DNA of 14,355 nt from an uncultured Eubacteriales bacterium (GCA_902765035.1 CACWYF010000010.1:4338-18692); one strand, 5' to 3'. Shown: positions 1 to 7,457, counted from the stretch's first letter. The notes: generated by a model not told the origin, from the letters alone. Numbers and translations are program-made.

Positions 1-22
1 TACCAGCCCTATTACCGGTTTT

Positions 23-274
23 GTGACGTAATTATGATGCCTGTCCATAATTTACGTCACTCTATCCGCCTCGATTTCCGTAATTGTGACGTAACTCAGG
101 CTGAATAAGCATTTACTACGTCAATTATTGCTCAGTTACTATCCACTTTCAATATGATTTCAATACGATTGATGACGTATTTTCGCACGCCACCAATCAT
201 ATTACGTCACATTCTACTGTTTTGCACGACCGCCATTGACGTAAGCCCACACAGAATCAATTATATTACGTCAC
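23..274. repeat. Array A: four inverted pairs of a TGACGTA motif
   Basis: Eight copies of the 7-bp core TGACGTA (wider consensus KTGACGTAA) alternate strictly in orientation: + at 24, 87, 173 and 237; - at 53, 117, 203 and 267. All eight cores are exact. Start-to-start offsets are 29, 34, 30, 56, 30, 34 and 30 bp, so partners in each pair lie 29-30 bp apart and the layout is nearly mirror-symmetric about the 56-bp gap. The spacer sequences differ from one another. Pair 1 (23-60) extends to a 14-bp stem with one bulge and a 9-nt loop; pairs 2-4 have little pairing beyond the core. AATATGATT (151-159) and AATCATATT (195-203) form an extra inverted repeat around copy 5. The array starts 25 bp past the stop of the last pur gene, and no ordinary U-tract terminator is visible there. 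Its function is unknown. It may continue beyond the left edge. Confidence 0.85.
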
Positions 275-298
275 CAGCCGACCGCGCCCCTGACTTTC

Positions 299-1483
299 TT
301 AATGATGGAACAGCCTCATTCCTGTGAATGCCATTGCGATGCCGAGATCGTCGCAGCACTTGATGACCAGGTCGTCTCTGATCGAGCCGCCCGGCTCTGC
401 GATGTAGCTGACGCCGCTTGCTGCCGCTCTCTGAACGTTGTCGAAGAACGGGAAGAAAGCATCGGATCCGCAGCTCACGCCTGTCAGTGTGTCGAGGTAG
501 GCCCTCTGCTCCTCGGCAGTGAATCTCTCCGGCTGCTCTGTGAAGTACTTCTGCCATACGCCGTCAGCGCAGCAGTCCTCTTCATTCTTGTTGATGTATG
601 CGTCGATCACGTTGTCCCTGTCCGGACGTCCGAGGTCAGGTCTGAACGGCAGGTTCAGAACCTTGTCATGCTGACGGAGGAACCATGTGTCAGCCTTGCC
701 GCCTGCGAGCCTTGTGCAGTGAACTCTCGACTGCTGGCCAGCGCCTACGCCGATAGCCTGTCCGTCATATGCAAAACATACGGAGTTGGACTGTGTGTAC
801 TTGAGTGTGATGAGTGCGATGATGAGATCGCGTACAGCTTCCTCAGGCAGATCCTTCTTAGCTGTGACAACGTTGCTCAGCAGCTCTTTGTTGATCCTGA
901 AGAAATTGTGTCCCTGCTCGAATGTTACGCCGAATACCATTTTGGTCTCCTTCTCAGGAGGCATGTAGTCAGGGTCGATCTTAACGATGTTGTAGCCGCC
1001 CTTTCTCTTGGCCTTCAGCAGCTCGAGCGCTTCGTCAGTGTATCCCGGAGCGATGACGCCGTCGGATACCTCTCTCTTTATGAGCTTTGCAGTCGTAACG
1101 TCGCAGACGTCTGACAGAGCTACCCAGTCACCGAACGAGCACATTCTGTCGGTTCCTCTTGCTCTTGCATAAGCGCATGCGAGCGGCGACTCGTCGAGTC
1201 CCTCGATGTCATCAACGAAGCAGGCCTTCTTGAGCTTTTCAGGCAAAACGGTTCCTACTGCTGCGCTCGTCGGGCTGACGTGCTTGAAGCTTGCAGCTGC
1301 AGGCATGCCAAGCTCTTCCTTGAGCTCCTTGACGAGCTGCCATGAATTGAGCGCGTCGAGGAAGTTGATATATCCAGGTCTTCCGTTCAGGATCTCAAGA
1401 GGCAGGTCGCTGCCGTCCTCCATGTAGATCTTAGCCGGCTTCTGGTTAGGGTTGCATCCGTATTTCAGTTCGAATTCTTTCAT
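299..1483 (-). CDS. purH: AICAR formyltransferase, stand-alone (PurH C-terminal domain only)
   Basis: This 394-residue protein should transfer a formyl group from 10-formyl-tetrahydrofolate to AICAR, giving FAICAR, the penultimate step to IMP. It matches the AICAR transformylase part of PurH: KYGCNPNQKPA at residues 7-17 and SFKHVSP at 65-71, which carries the Lys-His pair (K67, H68) essential in this family. The N-terminal MGS-like IMP cyclohydrolase domain of bifunctional PurH is absent, and the next gene upstream supplies that activity. The chosen ATG at 1483 has AAAGG seven bases before it; the reading frame extends only six codons further upstream. It is the last gene of the pur cluster, 73 bp after the PurO-like gene, and ends just before repeat array A. 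Some authors call the stand-alone form PurV. Confidence 0.93.
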   Translation of the reverse strand: MKEFELKYGCNPNQKPAKIYMEDGSDLPLEILNGRPGYINFLDALNSWQLVKELKEELGMPAAASFKHVSPTSAAVGTVLPEKLKKACFVDDIEGLDESPLACAYARARGTDRMCSFGDWVALSDVCDVTTAKLIKREVSDGVIAPGYTDEALELLKAKRKGGYNIVKIDPDYMPPEKETKMVFGVTFEQGHNFFRINKELLSNVVTAKKDLPEEAVRDLIIALITLKYTQSNSVCFAYDGQAIGVGAGQQSRVHCTRLAGGKADTWFLRQHDKVLNLPFRPDLGRPDRDNVIDAYINKNEEDCCADGVWQKYFTEQPERFTAEEQRAYLDTLTGVSCGSDAFFPFFDNVQRAAASGVSYIAEPGGSIRDDLVIKCCDDLGIAMAFTGMRLFHH

Positions 1484-1556
1484 TTCTCTACCTTTCCACA
1501 TTTATCTATCAGCTGTTGAGCTGAGTGCTCGGAACGAGAATCCGCAGAATGCGCAC

Positions 1557-2288
1557 TCAGTAACTGCGCATTTGAGGACTCGAGTGAAGGGCACTCAGCG
1601 AACTATTTACTGTATCAACATACTTTACATACAGCGAGATCTTGTTGTCCTCGTTCAGGGAGTTCCAGATCTCATTGGCAAAATCATCGATGTCATCCTT
1701 GATCTCTACTCTTGTCGGCTCGCCGCTGAATGTAGGCAGCGGATTTCCGTCATGCTCATAGGTGTGGATGAAGTGGCCGAGTCCTGCGATCGGCGCATAG
1801 TCATAACCGAATCTGTTGCATGCGCTTCCCTCTGCATCAGCGCTCTTCAGGATGCTCATTCTGTACTTGAATCCGGCCTTCTCATCGAACTCGAGCTCAG
1901 CGCTGATTCTCGGAGTGAAGTTAGGAGCATCAGGCTCAAAGCATCTGCTCTCAAGCGCATGATAGAACGATCCGCCCTGTACCAGATCATCAACAACAGT
2001 GTCAGTCTGATTGCCGTTGGTAACAACGAGGTGGTTGTTGTGCTGTCTTACTGCAGCATAGATGATGAGGCTCGGATCCTCGAGCTTTGCGATGTCGAAC
2101 GGCTCAGTGTAAACAACGCCGTTCTTGACTGTGAATACTCTGTTTCTCGAATTCTCGGATCTGCCCATGATGAAATAGGCAGCTACGGCTTTGCCTGCAT
2201 CCGGAGTCATGCCGACAACGATGCCGCGTCCCGGATAAGCATTGCCCTCTACCGCTTCACTGAAGCTGATTGTCTTATAAGTGTCCAT
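1557..2288 (-). CDS. purO: IMP cyclohydrolase, PurO family
   Basis: The 243-residue product resembles the archaeal-type IMP cyclohydrolase family (PurO, Pfam IMP_cyclohyd), which closes FAICAR to IMP. The N-terminal region has the family pattern YPGRGIVVGMTPDAGKAVAAY (residues about 18-38) followed by IMGRSENSRNR and an Asn/Thr-rich VVTNGNQTDTV segment. It is unrelated to the MGS-like cyclohydrolase domain of ordinary bacterial PurH, which fits the missing domain in the next gene. I chose ATG 2288 over an open extension to 2417 because GAGG lies eight bases before it, the homologous sequence begins there, and the extension is AT-rich and non-conserved. The C-terminal tail overlaps a small repeat (see findings). 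Family assignment is from motif memory, without a profile search. Confidence 0.85.
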   Translation of the reverse strand: MDTYKTISFSEAVEGNAYPGRGIVVGMTPDAGKAVAAYFIMGRSENSRNRVFTVKNGVVYTEPFDIAKLEDPSLIIYAAVRQHNNHLVVTNGNQTDTVVDDLVQGGSFYHALESRCFEPDAPNFTPRISAELEFDEKAGFKYRMSILKSADAEGSACNRFGYDYAPIAGLGHFIHTYEHDGNPLPTFSGEPTRVEIKDDIDDFANEIWNSLNEDNKISLYVKYVDTVNSSLSALHSSPQMRSY

Positions 2289-2420
2289 ACCTGATACCTC
2301 TAAACCTTTCTGATTAGTTCCCTCTTGGATCTTTGTATATATACTTTTGAAATTAATATCTTCTTCATTTTCCGTAATCTGAAACGCCTGCCGCCTGCGA
2401 TCACGGAAATTCCGCACCGG

Positions 2421-3032
2421 CTACTCTCCTGCGCGGATCTTGGTGCACAGCTTTGCTACCGATTCAGGCAAAATCACCCACTCGGCCTGCTCCATGACGC
2501 GCCTCTGCAGCACCTCAGGAGTATCGCCGTCCTGCACCTCAACAGCCTTCTGCGCGATGATCTCGCCGCCGTCGGCGATCTCGTTGACAAAGTGGACTGT
2601 TGCACCGGTCACCTTGACCCCGCGCTCAAGAGCGGCCTCGTGAGGCTTCAGTCCGTAGAAGCCGTCGCCGCAGAATGCCGGGATGAGTGAAGGGTGTACG
2701 TTCACGATCCTGTGGTCATACCTGCTGACGAAGTCATTACTGAGGATGTTGAGGAAGCCTGCGAGCACGATCAGCTCGATGCCTTTTTCCTCGAGCAGCT
2801 CAAGGATCCTCGCCTCGAATCCCTCCTGGCCGCCGCAGGCTTTTCTTGTGACGACCTCAGCGTCGATGCCCGCCTGCGCAGCGCGCTCAAGAGCATAAGC
2901 CCCCGTCCTGTTGCAGATGACCAGAGCGATCTCCCCGTCACCTATTTTCCCCGCGCGCTCCGCATCTATCAGAGCCTGCAGGTTGGTTCCGCCTCCGCTT
3001 ACGAAGACGGCGATCTTTACTTTATCTCTCAT
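2421..3032 (-). CDS. purN: Phosphoribosylglycinamide formyltransferase (GAR transformylase)
   Basis: PurN converts GAR to FGAR with 10-formyl-tetrahydrofolate, the third step of purine synthesis. The 203-residue protein has the Rossmann-like formyltransferase fold signatures: FVSGGGTNLQ (10-19), AGFLNILS (91-98), NVHPSLIP (111-118) with the catalytic Asn111 and His113, and GATVHFV (143-149) followed by the catalytic Asp154 in ADGG. A GTG at 3041 is in frame but lies inside the ribosome binding site GAGAGGTGG, so ATG 3032 is preferred. It lies 71 bp downstream of purM, with a terminator-like hairpin between them. Confidence 0.95.
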   Translation of the reverse strand: MRDKVKIAVFVSGGGTNLQALIDAERAGKIGDGEIALVICNRTGAYALERAAQAGIDAEVVTRKACGGQEGFEARILELLEEKGIELIVLAGFLNILSNDFVSRYDHRIVNVHPSLIPAFCGDGFYGLKPHEAALERGVKVTGATVHFVNEIADGGEIIAQKAVEVQDGDTPEVLQRRVMEQAEWVILPESVAKLCTKIRAGE

Positions 3033-3051
3033 TCTTTCCACCTCTCAGCAG

Positions 3052-3094
3052 AAAAACAGATGCCGCGGCGCCTTTCACTGCGCCTGGCATCTGT
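3052..3094 (-). terminator. Terminator-like hairpin between purM and purN
   Basis: Read on the minus strand, ACAGATGCC pairs with GGCATCTGT (9 bp, 3086-3094 with 3056-3064). Inside it GGCGC pairs with GCGCC (5 bp) around an 8-nt loop, with small bulges between the two stems. The outer stem is followed by four further T residues (3055-3052), giving the shape of an intrinsic terminator. It begins 10 bp after the purM stop and ends just before the purN ribosome binding site. Because purN and two more pur genes follow in the same direction, it may cause partial termination, processing or mRNA stabilisation rather than end the operon. Confidence 0.6.
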
Positions 3095-3103
3095 CCTTAT
3101 ATG

Positions 3104-4162
3104 TTATACGATCTCGATCTTGTCTTCCGAAGCCACGATCTCGCCGATGATGTATGCATCCTCGCCGTTAGCCTTGAGTATCTCAACAGCGCGGTCTGCA
3201 TCTTCAGGTGCAACAACGATCGACATGCCTACGCCCATGTTGAACGTGTTGAACATGTCGTGCTCGCTGATGGCTCCCACCTCTGCGATCATGTCGAAGA
3301 CTGGCAGCACTCTGACCGCGCTCTTCTGTATCCTTGCGCCGAGCCCGTCCGGAATGCTCCTCGGGATGTTCTCGTAGAAGCCGCCGCCTGTGATGTGTGA
3401 GATGCCCTTGACATCCACCTCTTCAAGCAGGGCGAGTACCGGCTTTACGTATATTCTGGTTGGTTCGAGCAAAGCCTCGCCGAGCGACTTTCCTCCGAGC
3501 ATCGTGTTGCCCGCAGTCAGCGCCTTCAGGTCCGCTTTCTCGAGATTGAAGACCTTGCGCACGAGGGAGAATCCGTTGGAGTGGACTCCGCTCGACGGCA
3601 GAGCGATCACGATGTCGCCGGCCTTCATCTTATTGTTGTCTATGATTTTGTCCTTGTCTACGATACCTGTTACATATCCTGCAAGGTCGTACTCGTCAGC
3701 AGGATAGAAGCCCGGCATCTCAGCCGTCTCACCGCCGATAAGCGCAGCTCCCGACTGCACGCAGCCCTCGCACACGCCTGAAACGATCTGCTCGATCCTC
3801 TCCGGTACATTCTTGCCGCATGCGATGTAGTCGAGGAAGAACAGCGGCTTTGCGCCTGCGCAGATGACGTCATTGACACACATAGCAACGCAGTCGATGC
3901 CGATCGTGTCATGCTTGTCCAGCAGGAAAGCCAGCTTGAGCTTGGTGCCGACACCGTCAGTGCCGCTTACGAGGACCGGCTTCTTAACGTCGAGCCCTTC
4001 GAGGTCCAGTTCAAACAGTCCGCCGAATCCGCCGACGCCTCCCATGACGCCTGGTATGACGGTTCTTGCAATGTGGCTCTTCATGAGCTCCACCGCCCTG
4101 TAGCCTGCAGTGATATCTACTCCGGCAGCAGCGTAGCTGTCAGATCTTGATTTAGTATTCAT
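3104..4162 (-). CDS. purM: Phosphoribosylformylglycinamidine cyclo-ligase (AIR synthetase)
   Basis: PurM closes FGAM to aminoimidazole ribonucleotide using ATP. The 352-residue protein is of normal length and has the family's motifs: [18 protein letters not shown] near the N-terminus, GGFGGLFEL (44-52), the nucleotide/metal segment [12 protein letters not shown] (67-78), [18 protein letters not shown] (95-112), the glycine-rich [11 protein letters not shown], and [13 protein letters not shown] towards the C-terminus. The ATG at 4162 has GAGAGG at good distance; ten extra upstream codons are open but unsupported. It follows purF after 73 bp, a spacer with only a small hairpin (GGAC/GTCC), and precedes purN. 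Confidence 0.96.
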   Translation of the reverse strand: MNTKSRSDSYAAAGVDITAGYRAVELMKSHIARTVIPGVMGGVGGFGGLFELDLEGLDVKKPVLVSGTDGVGTKLKLAFLLDKHDTIGIDCVAMCVNDVICAGAKPLFFLDYIACGKNVPERIEQIVSGVCEGCVQSGAALIGGETAEMPGFYPADEYDLAGYVTGIVDKDKIIDNNKMKAGDIVIALPSSGVHSNGFSLVRKVFNLEKADLKALTAGNTMLGGKSLGEALLEPTRIYVKPVLALLEEVDVKGISHITGGGFYENIPRSIPDGLGARIQKSAVRVLPVFDMIAEVGAISEHDMFNTFNMGVGMSIVVAPEDADRAVEILKANGEDAYIIGEIVASEDKIEIV

Positions 4163-4235
4163 GAGTACCTCTCTGTGTCTTCTCCGGACCATTCAGTCCG
4201 CCGATACCTTTTATCTCTGAGTCCGGATCCCGTGA

Positions 4236-5663
4236 CTACTCTACCCCGTTCCAGCAGTATGTGCACAGCTTGCATCTGTCGATCCCGATCGACTCGATGA
4301 CTCCGTCCAGAGTCTGGAAATCCAGCGTTTCGAATCCCATCTTCTCCGCAATGGTCTTACGGAATTTCTTTCCTCTCTCAGTTGATCCGTCCGCATACTC
4401 TTCAAGGTGCTTCATACCCTCAGCGCCCTCGAGCTCGGCGATGACACGCCTCGACAGGAGATCCATCTCGCTGTTGTTTCTCGAGAAATTGAGGTATTTG
4501 CACGCGTACATGATAGGCGGGCAGGCCGATCTCATGTGTACCGACTTTGCGCCGTTCGCATAGAGGAAGTCAACAGTCTCGCGCAGCTGCGTTCCTCTTA
4601 CGATCGAGTCGTCCACGAAGAGCAGGTTCTTGTCCTTGATCAGCTCAGTGACCGGGATCTGCTTCATCTTGGCGATCTTGTTACGCTCGTCCTGGGTCTG
4701 CGGCATGAAGCTTCTCGCCCATGTCGGTGTGTACTTGATGAATGCGCGGGCAAAAGGCACATGCGACTCGTTGGCATATCCGATCGCGTGCGGTGTGCCG
4801 CTGTCAGGAACTCCGCCTACGTAGTCGACGCTTTCGACGTCAAAACCGCTCTCTGCATCGTGCTGAGCAAGGATGCGGCCGTTTGCGTATCTCATCATCT
4901 CAACGTTGACGCCCTCGTATGTGGTAGTCGGATATCCGTAGTAGCTCCAGAGGAAAGCGCACATCTTCATGCACTTTCCCGGCTCAACTACCGTCTTGAT
5001 GCCGTCCGGAGTGAGCTCTGCGATCTCTCCCGGGCCGAGGTCCCTCTGATCTTCAAATCCCATTTTGCTCAGTGCAAAAGATTCGAATGAAGCAGCTGTT
5101 GAACCCTTCGCCTTGCCGACCCTTACAGGCAGGCGGCCGTTTTTATCTCTTGCGGCGAGGATCGTTCCGTCATCCTTGAGAAGCAGAATGCATGCCGTTC
5201 CGTCGATGACTTCCTGAGCATATCTGATGCCCTCTATCAGGTCATCCTTCTCGGAGATCAGTGCTGCGATCAGCTCTGTCTGGTTGATCTTGCCGCCGGT
5301 CCTTGCGCCGAGATGTCCGTGAGCACCCTTCAGCACGAGATCGATGATCTCCTCCTGGTTGTTGATGATGCCCGTCGTCATGATGGCATAGGTGCCGCAG
5401 ACTGAATGGAACAGCAGCGGCTGCGGGTCAGTGTCACTGATGCATCCGATGGCAGCTTTGCCCTTCATCGAATTCGTGATGCCCCCGAACTTGGTACGGA
5501 AAGGCGAATTCTCTATGTTGTGGATGACTCTCTGCAGTCCGAGTTCCTCGTCATATGCCGCAAGTCCGCCTGTCTTGGTCCCGAGGTGTGAATGATAGTC
5601 AGTACCGAAGTACACATCCAGCACTGCTTCATGTTTAGATGTAATTCCGAAAAAGCCGCCCAT
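4236..5663 (-). CDS. purF: PurF-like amidophosphoribosyltransferase lacking the glutaminase cysteine
   Basis: PurF makes phosphoribosylamine from PRPP, the committed step. The phosphoribosyltransferase half is intact: VPDSG (285-289), the PRPP loop LFVDDSIVRGTQ (348-359), and cysteines (231, 235, 381, 388, 464, 467) placed like the Fe-S ligands of Bacillus-type PurF, ending in CKLCTYC. The glutaminase half is abnormal. The protein begins MGGFFG, so the essential Cys after Met is Gly. The RYST-type arginine motif is replaced (AIGCISDTDPQP, 71-82), and the HNGN oxyanion segment reads TTGIINN (96-102). ATG 5663 has a strong GGAGG and no alternative upstream start would supply a Cys. The likely nitrogen donor is free ammonia or ammonia from another glutaminase; this is inference. 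Similar MGGFFG proteins exist in other anaerobes, from memory and unchecked. Confidence 0.88.
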   Translation of the reverse strand: MGGFFGITSKHEAVLDVYFGTDYHSHLGTKTGGLAAYDEELGLQRVIHNIENSPFRTKFGGITNSMKGKAAIGCISDTDPQPLLFHSVCGTYAIMTTGIINNQEEIIDLVLKGAHGHLGARTGGKINQTELIAALISEKDDLIEGIRYAQEVIDGTACILLLKDDGTILAARDKNGRLPVRVGKAKGSTAASFESFALSKMGFEDQRDLGPGEIAELTPDGIKTVVEPGKCMKMCAFLWSYYGYPTTTYEGVNVEMMRYANGRILAQHDAESGFDVESVDYVGGVPDSGTPHAIGYANESHVPFARAFIKYTPTWARSFMPQTQDERNKIAKMKQIPVTELIKDKNLLFVDDSIVRGTQLRETVDFLYANGAKSVHMRSACPPIMYACKYLNFSRNNSEMDLLSRRVIAELEGAEGMKHLEEYADGSTERGKKFRKTIAEKMGFETLDFQTLDGVIESIGIDRCKLCTYCWNGVE

Positions 5664-5779
5664 AATAGGCCTCCTCCCTCTTTTTGCCCTTTACGATTTA
5701 TCTCTGATCCCGTTTTGCCTGCTTTGCCCCCTGCAGGCTCTGTAATTCATGCAGCTGTCAACCCGCTGCGGATACTCTC

Positions 5780-6463
5780 TTACTCTGCGAAGAACAGCTT
5801 GTTGAGTTCCAGCGGCTCAACGTACTCGCCGTCCTTGTAAACTCTCATGTTGCCGGAAGCGATCTCGTCGATCAGCATTACCTTACCGTCTGCATCATAA
5901 CCGAACTCAAACTTGATGTCGTAGAGGTCGAGTCCCTTTTCCTTCATGTCGTCAGCAACGATCTTGGTGATCTTCTGAGTCATGTCTCTGAGGTCATCAT
6001 ACTGCTCCTCAGTCATAACGCCGAGAACTACCAGTCCGTCCTTGGTTACCAGCGGATCACCGAGTGCATCGTTCTTGAAAGTAGTCTCTACATAATAAGG
6101 AAGATCAGTACCTGCCTCGATGTATTCGCCGTATCTCTTGATGAAGCTGCCTACAGCCTTAAGTCTGCAGATTACCTCGAGTCCGTGGCCGAAAACCTTA
6201 GCCGGCTTTACTTCCATAGTTGTATCCTCGAAGTTAGCCTTTACAAAATGAGTTCTGATACCAGCCTCGTTGATCTTTCCGAAGAAATAGTCAGTCATGC
6301 GCAGGTTGAAATCACCAACGCCCTCGATGGTCAGACCGATCTGGTTTTCGCCCGGATCGAACTTTCCGTCCTTACCTGTAACATCATCCTTGAACTTCAG
6401 CAGATAATTGCCGTTCTCCATCTCAAATACGTTCTTGGTCTTTCCTGTGTAAACAAGTTTCAT
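5780..6463 (-). CDS. purC: SAICAR synthetase (divergent PurC)
   Basis: PurC ligates CAIR and aspartate with ATP to give SAICAR. The 227-residue protein has the PurC pattern: [11 protein letters not shown] (5-15) as the glycine-rich start, FKDDVTG (24-30), GIRTHFV (68-74), the [18 protein letters not shown] region (95-112), IKFEFGYD (183-190) and LIDEI (197-201). Several positions differ from common PurC: the usual DEISPD is DEIASGN, and the middle part has [16 protein letters not shown]. This suggests a divergent anaerobe branch rather than a broken enzyme. The ATG has AAGGAG spaced seven bases. It lies 95 bp downstream of purE and 116 bp upstream of purF; neither spacer shows a convincing terminator. 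Confidence 0.92.
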   Translation of the reverse strand: MKLVYTGKTKNVFEMENGNYLLKFKDDVTGKDGKFDPGENQIGLTIEGVGDFNLRMTDYFFGKINEAGIRTHFVKANFEDTTMEVKPAKVFGHGLEVICRLKAVGSFIKRYGEYIEAGTDLPYYVETTFKNDALGDPLVTKDGLVVLGVMTEEQYDDLRDMTQKITKIVADDMKEKGLDLYDIKFEFGYDADGKVMLIDEIASGNMRVYKDGEYVEPLELNKLFFAE

Positions 6464-6558
6464 AGTGTTCTCCTTTTTTATCCCTGGTTGGTGAGATCCT
6501 GCCCCACTGGGAGCCCGCCCCTCACAATTATTAACTATTTCAGCCTCTCAGCGGCCGA

Positions 6559-7050
6559 CTACTTCAGCCTCTCTGCGATTCCTTCGTCTTTTACGAGGAC
6601 TGCTTCTGCCTCTGCGGATCTTCTTGCATCCAGCACGTCTGCGAGCTCTTCATCAGCTACCGCGAGTATCTCAGCTGCAAGCAAAGCAGCATTCTTGCCT
6701 CCGTCAACTGCGACTGTTGCGACAGGGATGCCGCTCGGCATCATGACTGTCGAGAGCAAAGCGTCCATTCCGTCGAATGCGGCACTCTTGCAAGGAACGC
6801 CGATGACCGGAAGTGTAGTGTTTGCAGCGATGGCTCCCGCCAGGTGTGCAGCCATTCCGGCAAAAGCGATGATTACGCCGAATCCGTCTTTTCTTGCGTT
6901 CAGCGACCATGCCCTTGCTTCGGCAGGTGTCCTGTGTGCGGAGTAAACATGTGCTTCGTAAGGGATGCCCAGCTCATCAAGTACGCCTGTTGCCTTCTTT
7001 ACTACAGGCAGATCGCTGTCGCTTCCCATGATGATTCCGACTTTCTTCAT
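6559..7050 (-). CDS. purE: PurE, 5-(carboxyamino)imidazole ribonucleotide mutase / AIR carboxylase
   Basis: First gene of the pur cluster. The 163-residue protein has GIIMGSDSDLPVVKKA (5-20), SAHRTP (37-42), IAFAGMAAHLAG, and a LPVIGVP...MPSGIPVATVAV segment, all PurE signatures. Class I PurE rearranges N5-CAIR made by PurK; class II carboxylates AIR directly. SAHRTP and LPVIGVP favour class I, but no purK is visible in the window, so the class stays open. ATG 7050 is chosen because AGGAG lies eight bases upstream and the family begins there; twenty more upstream codons are open but lie in the leader. The last codons (AERLK-stop) are repeated 24 bases further on in the same frame, giving a second stop. 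Confidence 0.95.
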   Translation of the reverse strand: MKKVGIIMGSDSDLPVVKKATGVLDELGIPYEAHVYSAHRTPAEARAWSLNARKDGFGVIIAFAGMAAHLAGAIAANTTLPVIGVPCKSAAFDGMDALLSTVMMPSGIPVATVAVDGGKNAALLAAEILAVADEELADVLDARRSAEAEAVLVKDEGIAERLK

Positions 7051-7095
7051 GATGCAGTCTCCTTGTCTCTGGTTCTTTGTATCGAAAAAATACAC

Positions 7096-7124
7096 GATAG
7101 ATTTTCCCACTTTAATGATGTCAA
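7096..7124 (-). promoter_or_regulatory. Candidate purE promoter with perfect -35
   Basis: On the minus strand a perfect TTGACA lies at 7119-7124, about 70 bp upstream of the purE start. At 17-bp spacing the -10 is weak (TCTATC, 7096-7101); at 19 bp it is TATCGT (7094-7099, four of six). A poor -10 with a good -35 fits an activated or regulated promoter, in keeping with the PurBox-like sites upstream, but the start point is not fixed by the sequence. Confidence 0.45.
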
Positions 7125-7173
7125 CTCAAATCTATTCGCCATGCTGTGCTGTGTTTTTGTCAGTACATATCAT

Positions 7174-7228
7174 GCCGTTCGGAGTCGTACGACCATTAAC
7201 TGGTCTTTTTTGAAATTTGTTCGGATTT
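7174..7228 (-). promoter_or_regulatory. Two PurBox-like sites upstream of purE
   Basis: The Firmicute PurR target PurBox is AWWWCCGAACWWT. On the minus strand AAATCCGAACAAA (7216-7228) matches 12 of 13 positions. A second, weaker site GACTCCGAACGGC (7174-7186) keeps the CCGAAC core in the same orientation, 42 bp away (about four helical turns). Between them lie two perfect palindromes, GTCGTACGAC (7184-7193) and GACCATTAACTGGTC (7191-7205). The position upstream of purE supports control by a PurR-type, PRPP-responsive regulator; whether it represses (Bacillus) or activates (Lactococcus) cannot be told. Confidence 0.6.
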
Positions 7229-7297
7229 TTTGATTGCTGTAGAAAAATAACTGTTCAGAAGCCCCTCAGCAAGTACGGGAGGCGCCCCTCTTTATTA

Positions 7298-7457
7298 AGA
7301 AATATGCCGATGCTTATATGAGAAATAACCTGTCTTGTTTTATGAGAACATTCTGTTGACTATATGAAATATGCCGTTGATTATATTAGAAATACGCCGT
7401 TGATTATATAGGAATATGCTGATGCTTTCCGGAGAAATAATCGCCATTCAGATACGG
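7298..7457. repeat. Array C: about seven degenerate 23-bp direct repeats
   Basis: Seven head-to-tail units of 21-25 bp start at 7298, 7321, 7345, 7367, 7388, 7411 and 7433. The approximate consensus is AGAAATATGCCGTTGATTATATG; units 1, 4, 5 and 6 are closest. The unit length is not a multiple of three and no reading frame runs through, so it is not protein-coding. Just left of it GCCCCTC occurs at 7261 and 7284, also 23 bp apart. Similar GC-rich flanks (TACGGGAGGCGCCCCT near 7274 and TACGGGCGGCAGGCCCT near 7453) border the AT-rich array. It fills most of the 417-bp gap between the VanZ-like gene and purE; the rest of that gap holds the purE control sites. Confidence 0.7.

Noticed and set aside
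23..274. CRISPR array
   Set aside because: The repeated element is only 7-10 bp, alternates in orientation, spacers are uneven, and no cas gene is near.
302..1114. Long open frame on the plus strand opposite the AICAR formyltransferase gene
   Set aside because: It is antisense to a clearly conserved gene, has a Cys/Val/Leu-rich composition typical of antisense frames, and lacks a ribosome site. The same holds for the plus-strand frames opposite purO, purN, purM and purF.
2289..2420. Internal promoter or N-terminal extension before the PurO-like gene
   Set aside because: The AT-rich TATATATAC stretch has no matching -35, and the open extension is not conserved-looking. An 11-bp inverted repeat (TTTCCGTGATC/GATTACGGAAA on the minus strand) is present but lacks a T-tract.
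7191..7211. Plus-strand terminator (GACCA/TGGTC followed by six T)
   Set aside because: The stem is only 5 bp and no plus-strand gene ends here; it is more likely part of the purE control region.
7051..7260. Guanine/adenine or other purine riboswitch in the purE leader
   Set aside because: I see no purine-riboswitch core sequence or suitable three-way junction; control appears to be by PurBox-like DNA sites.
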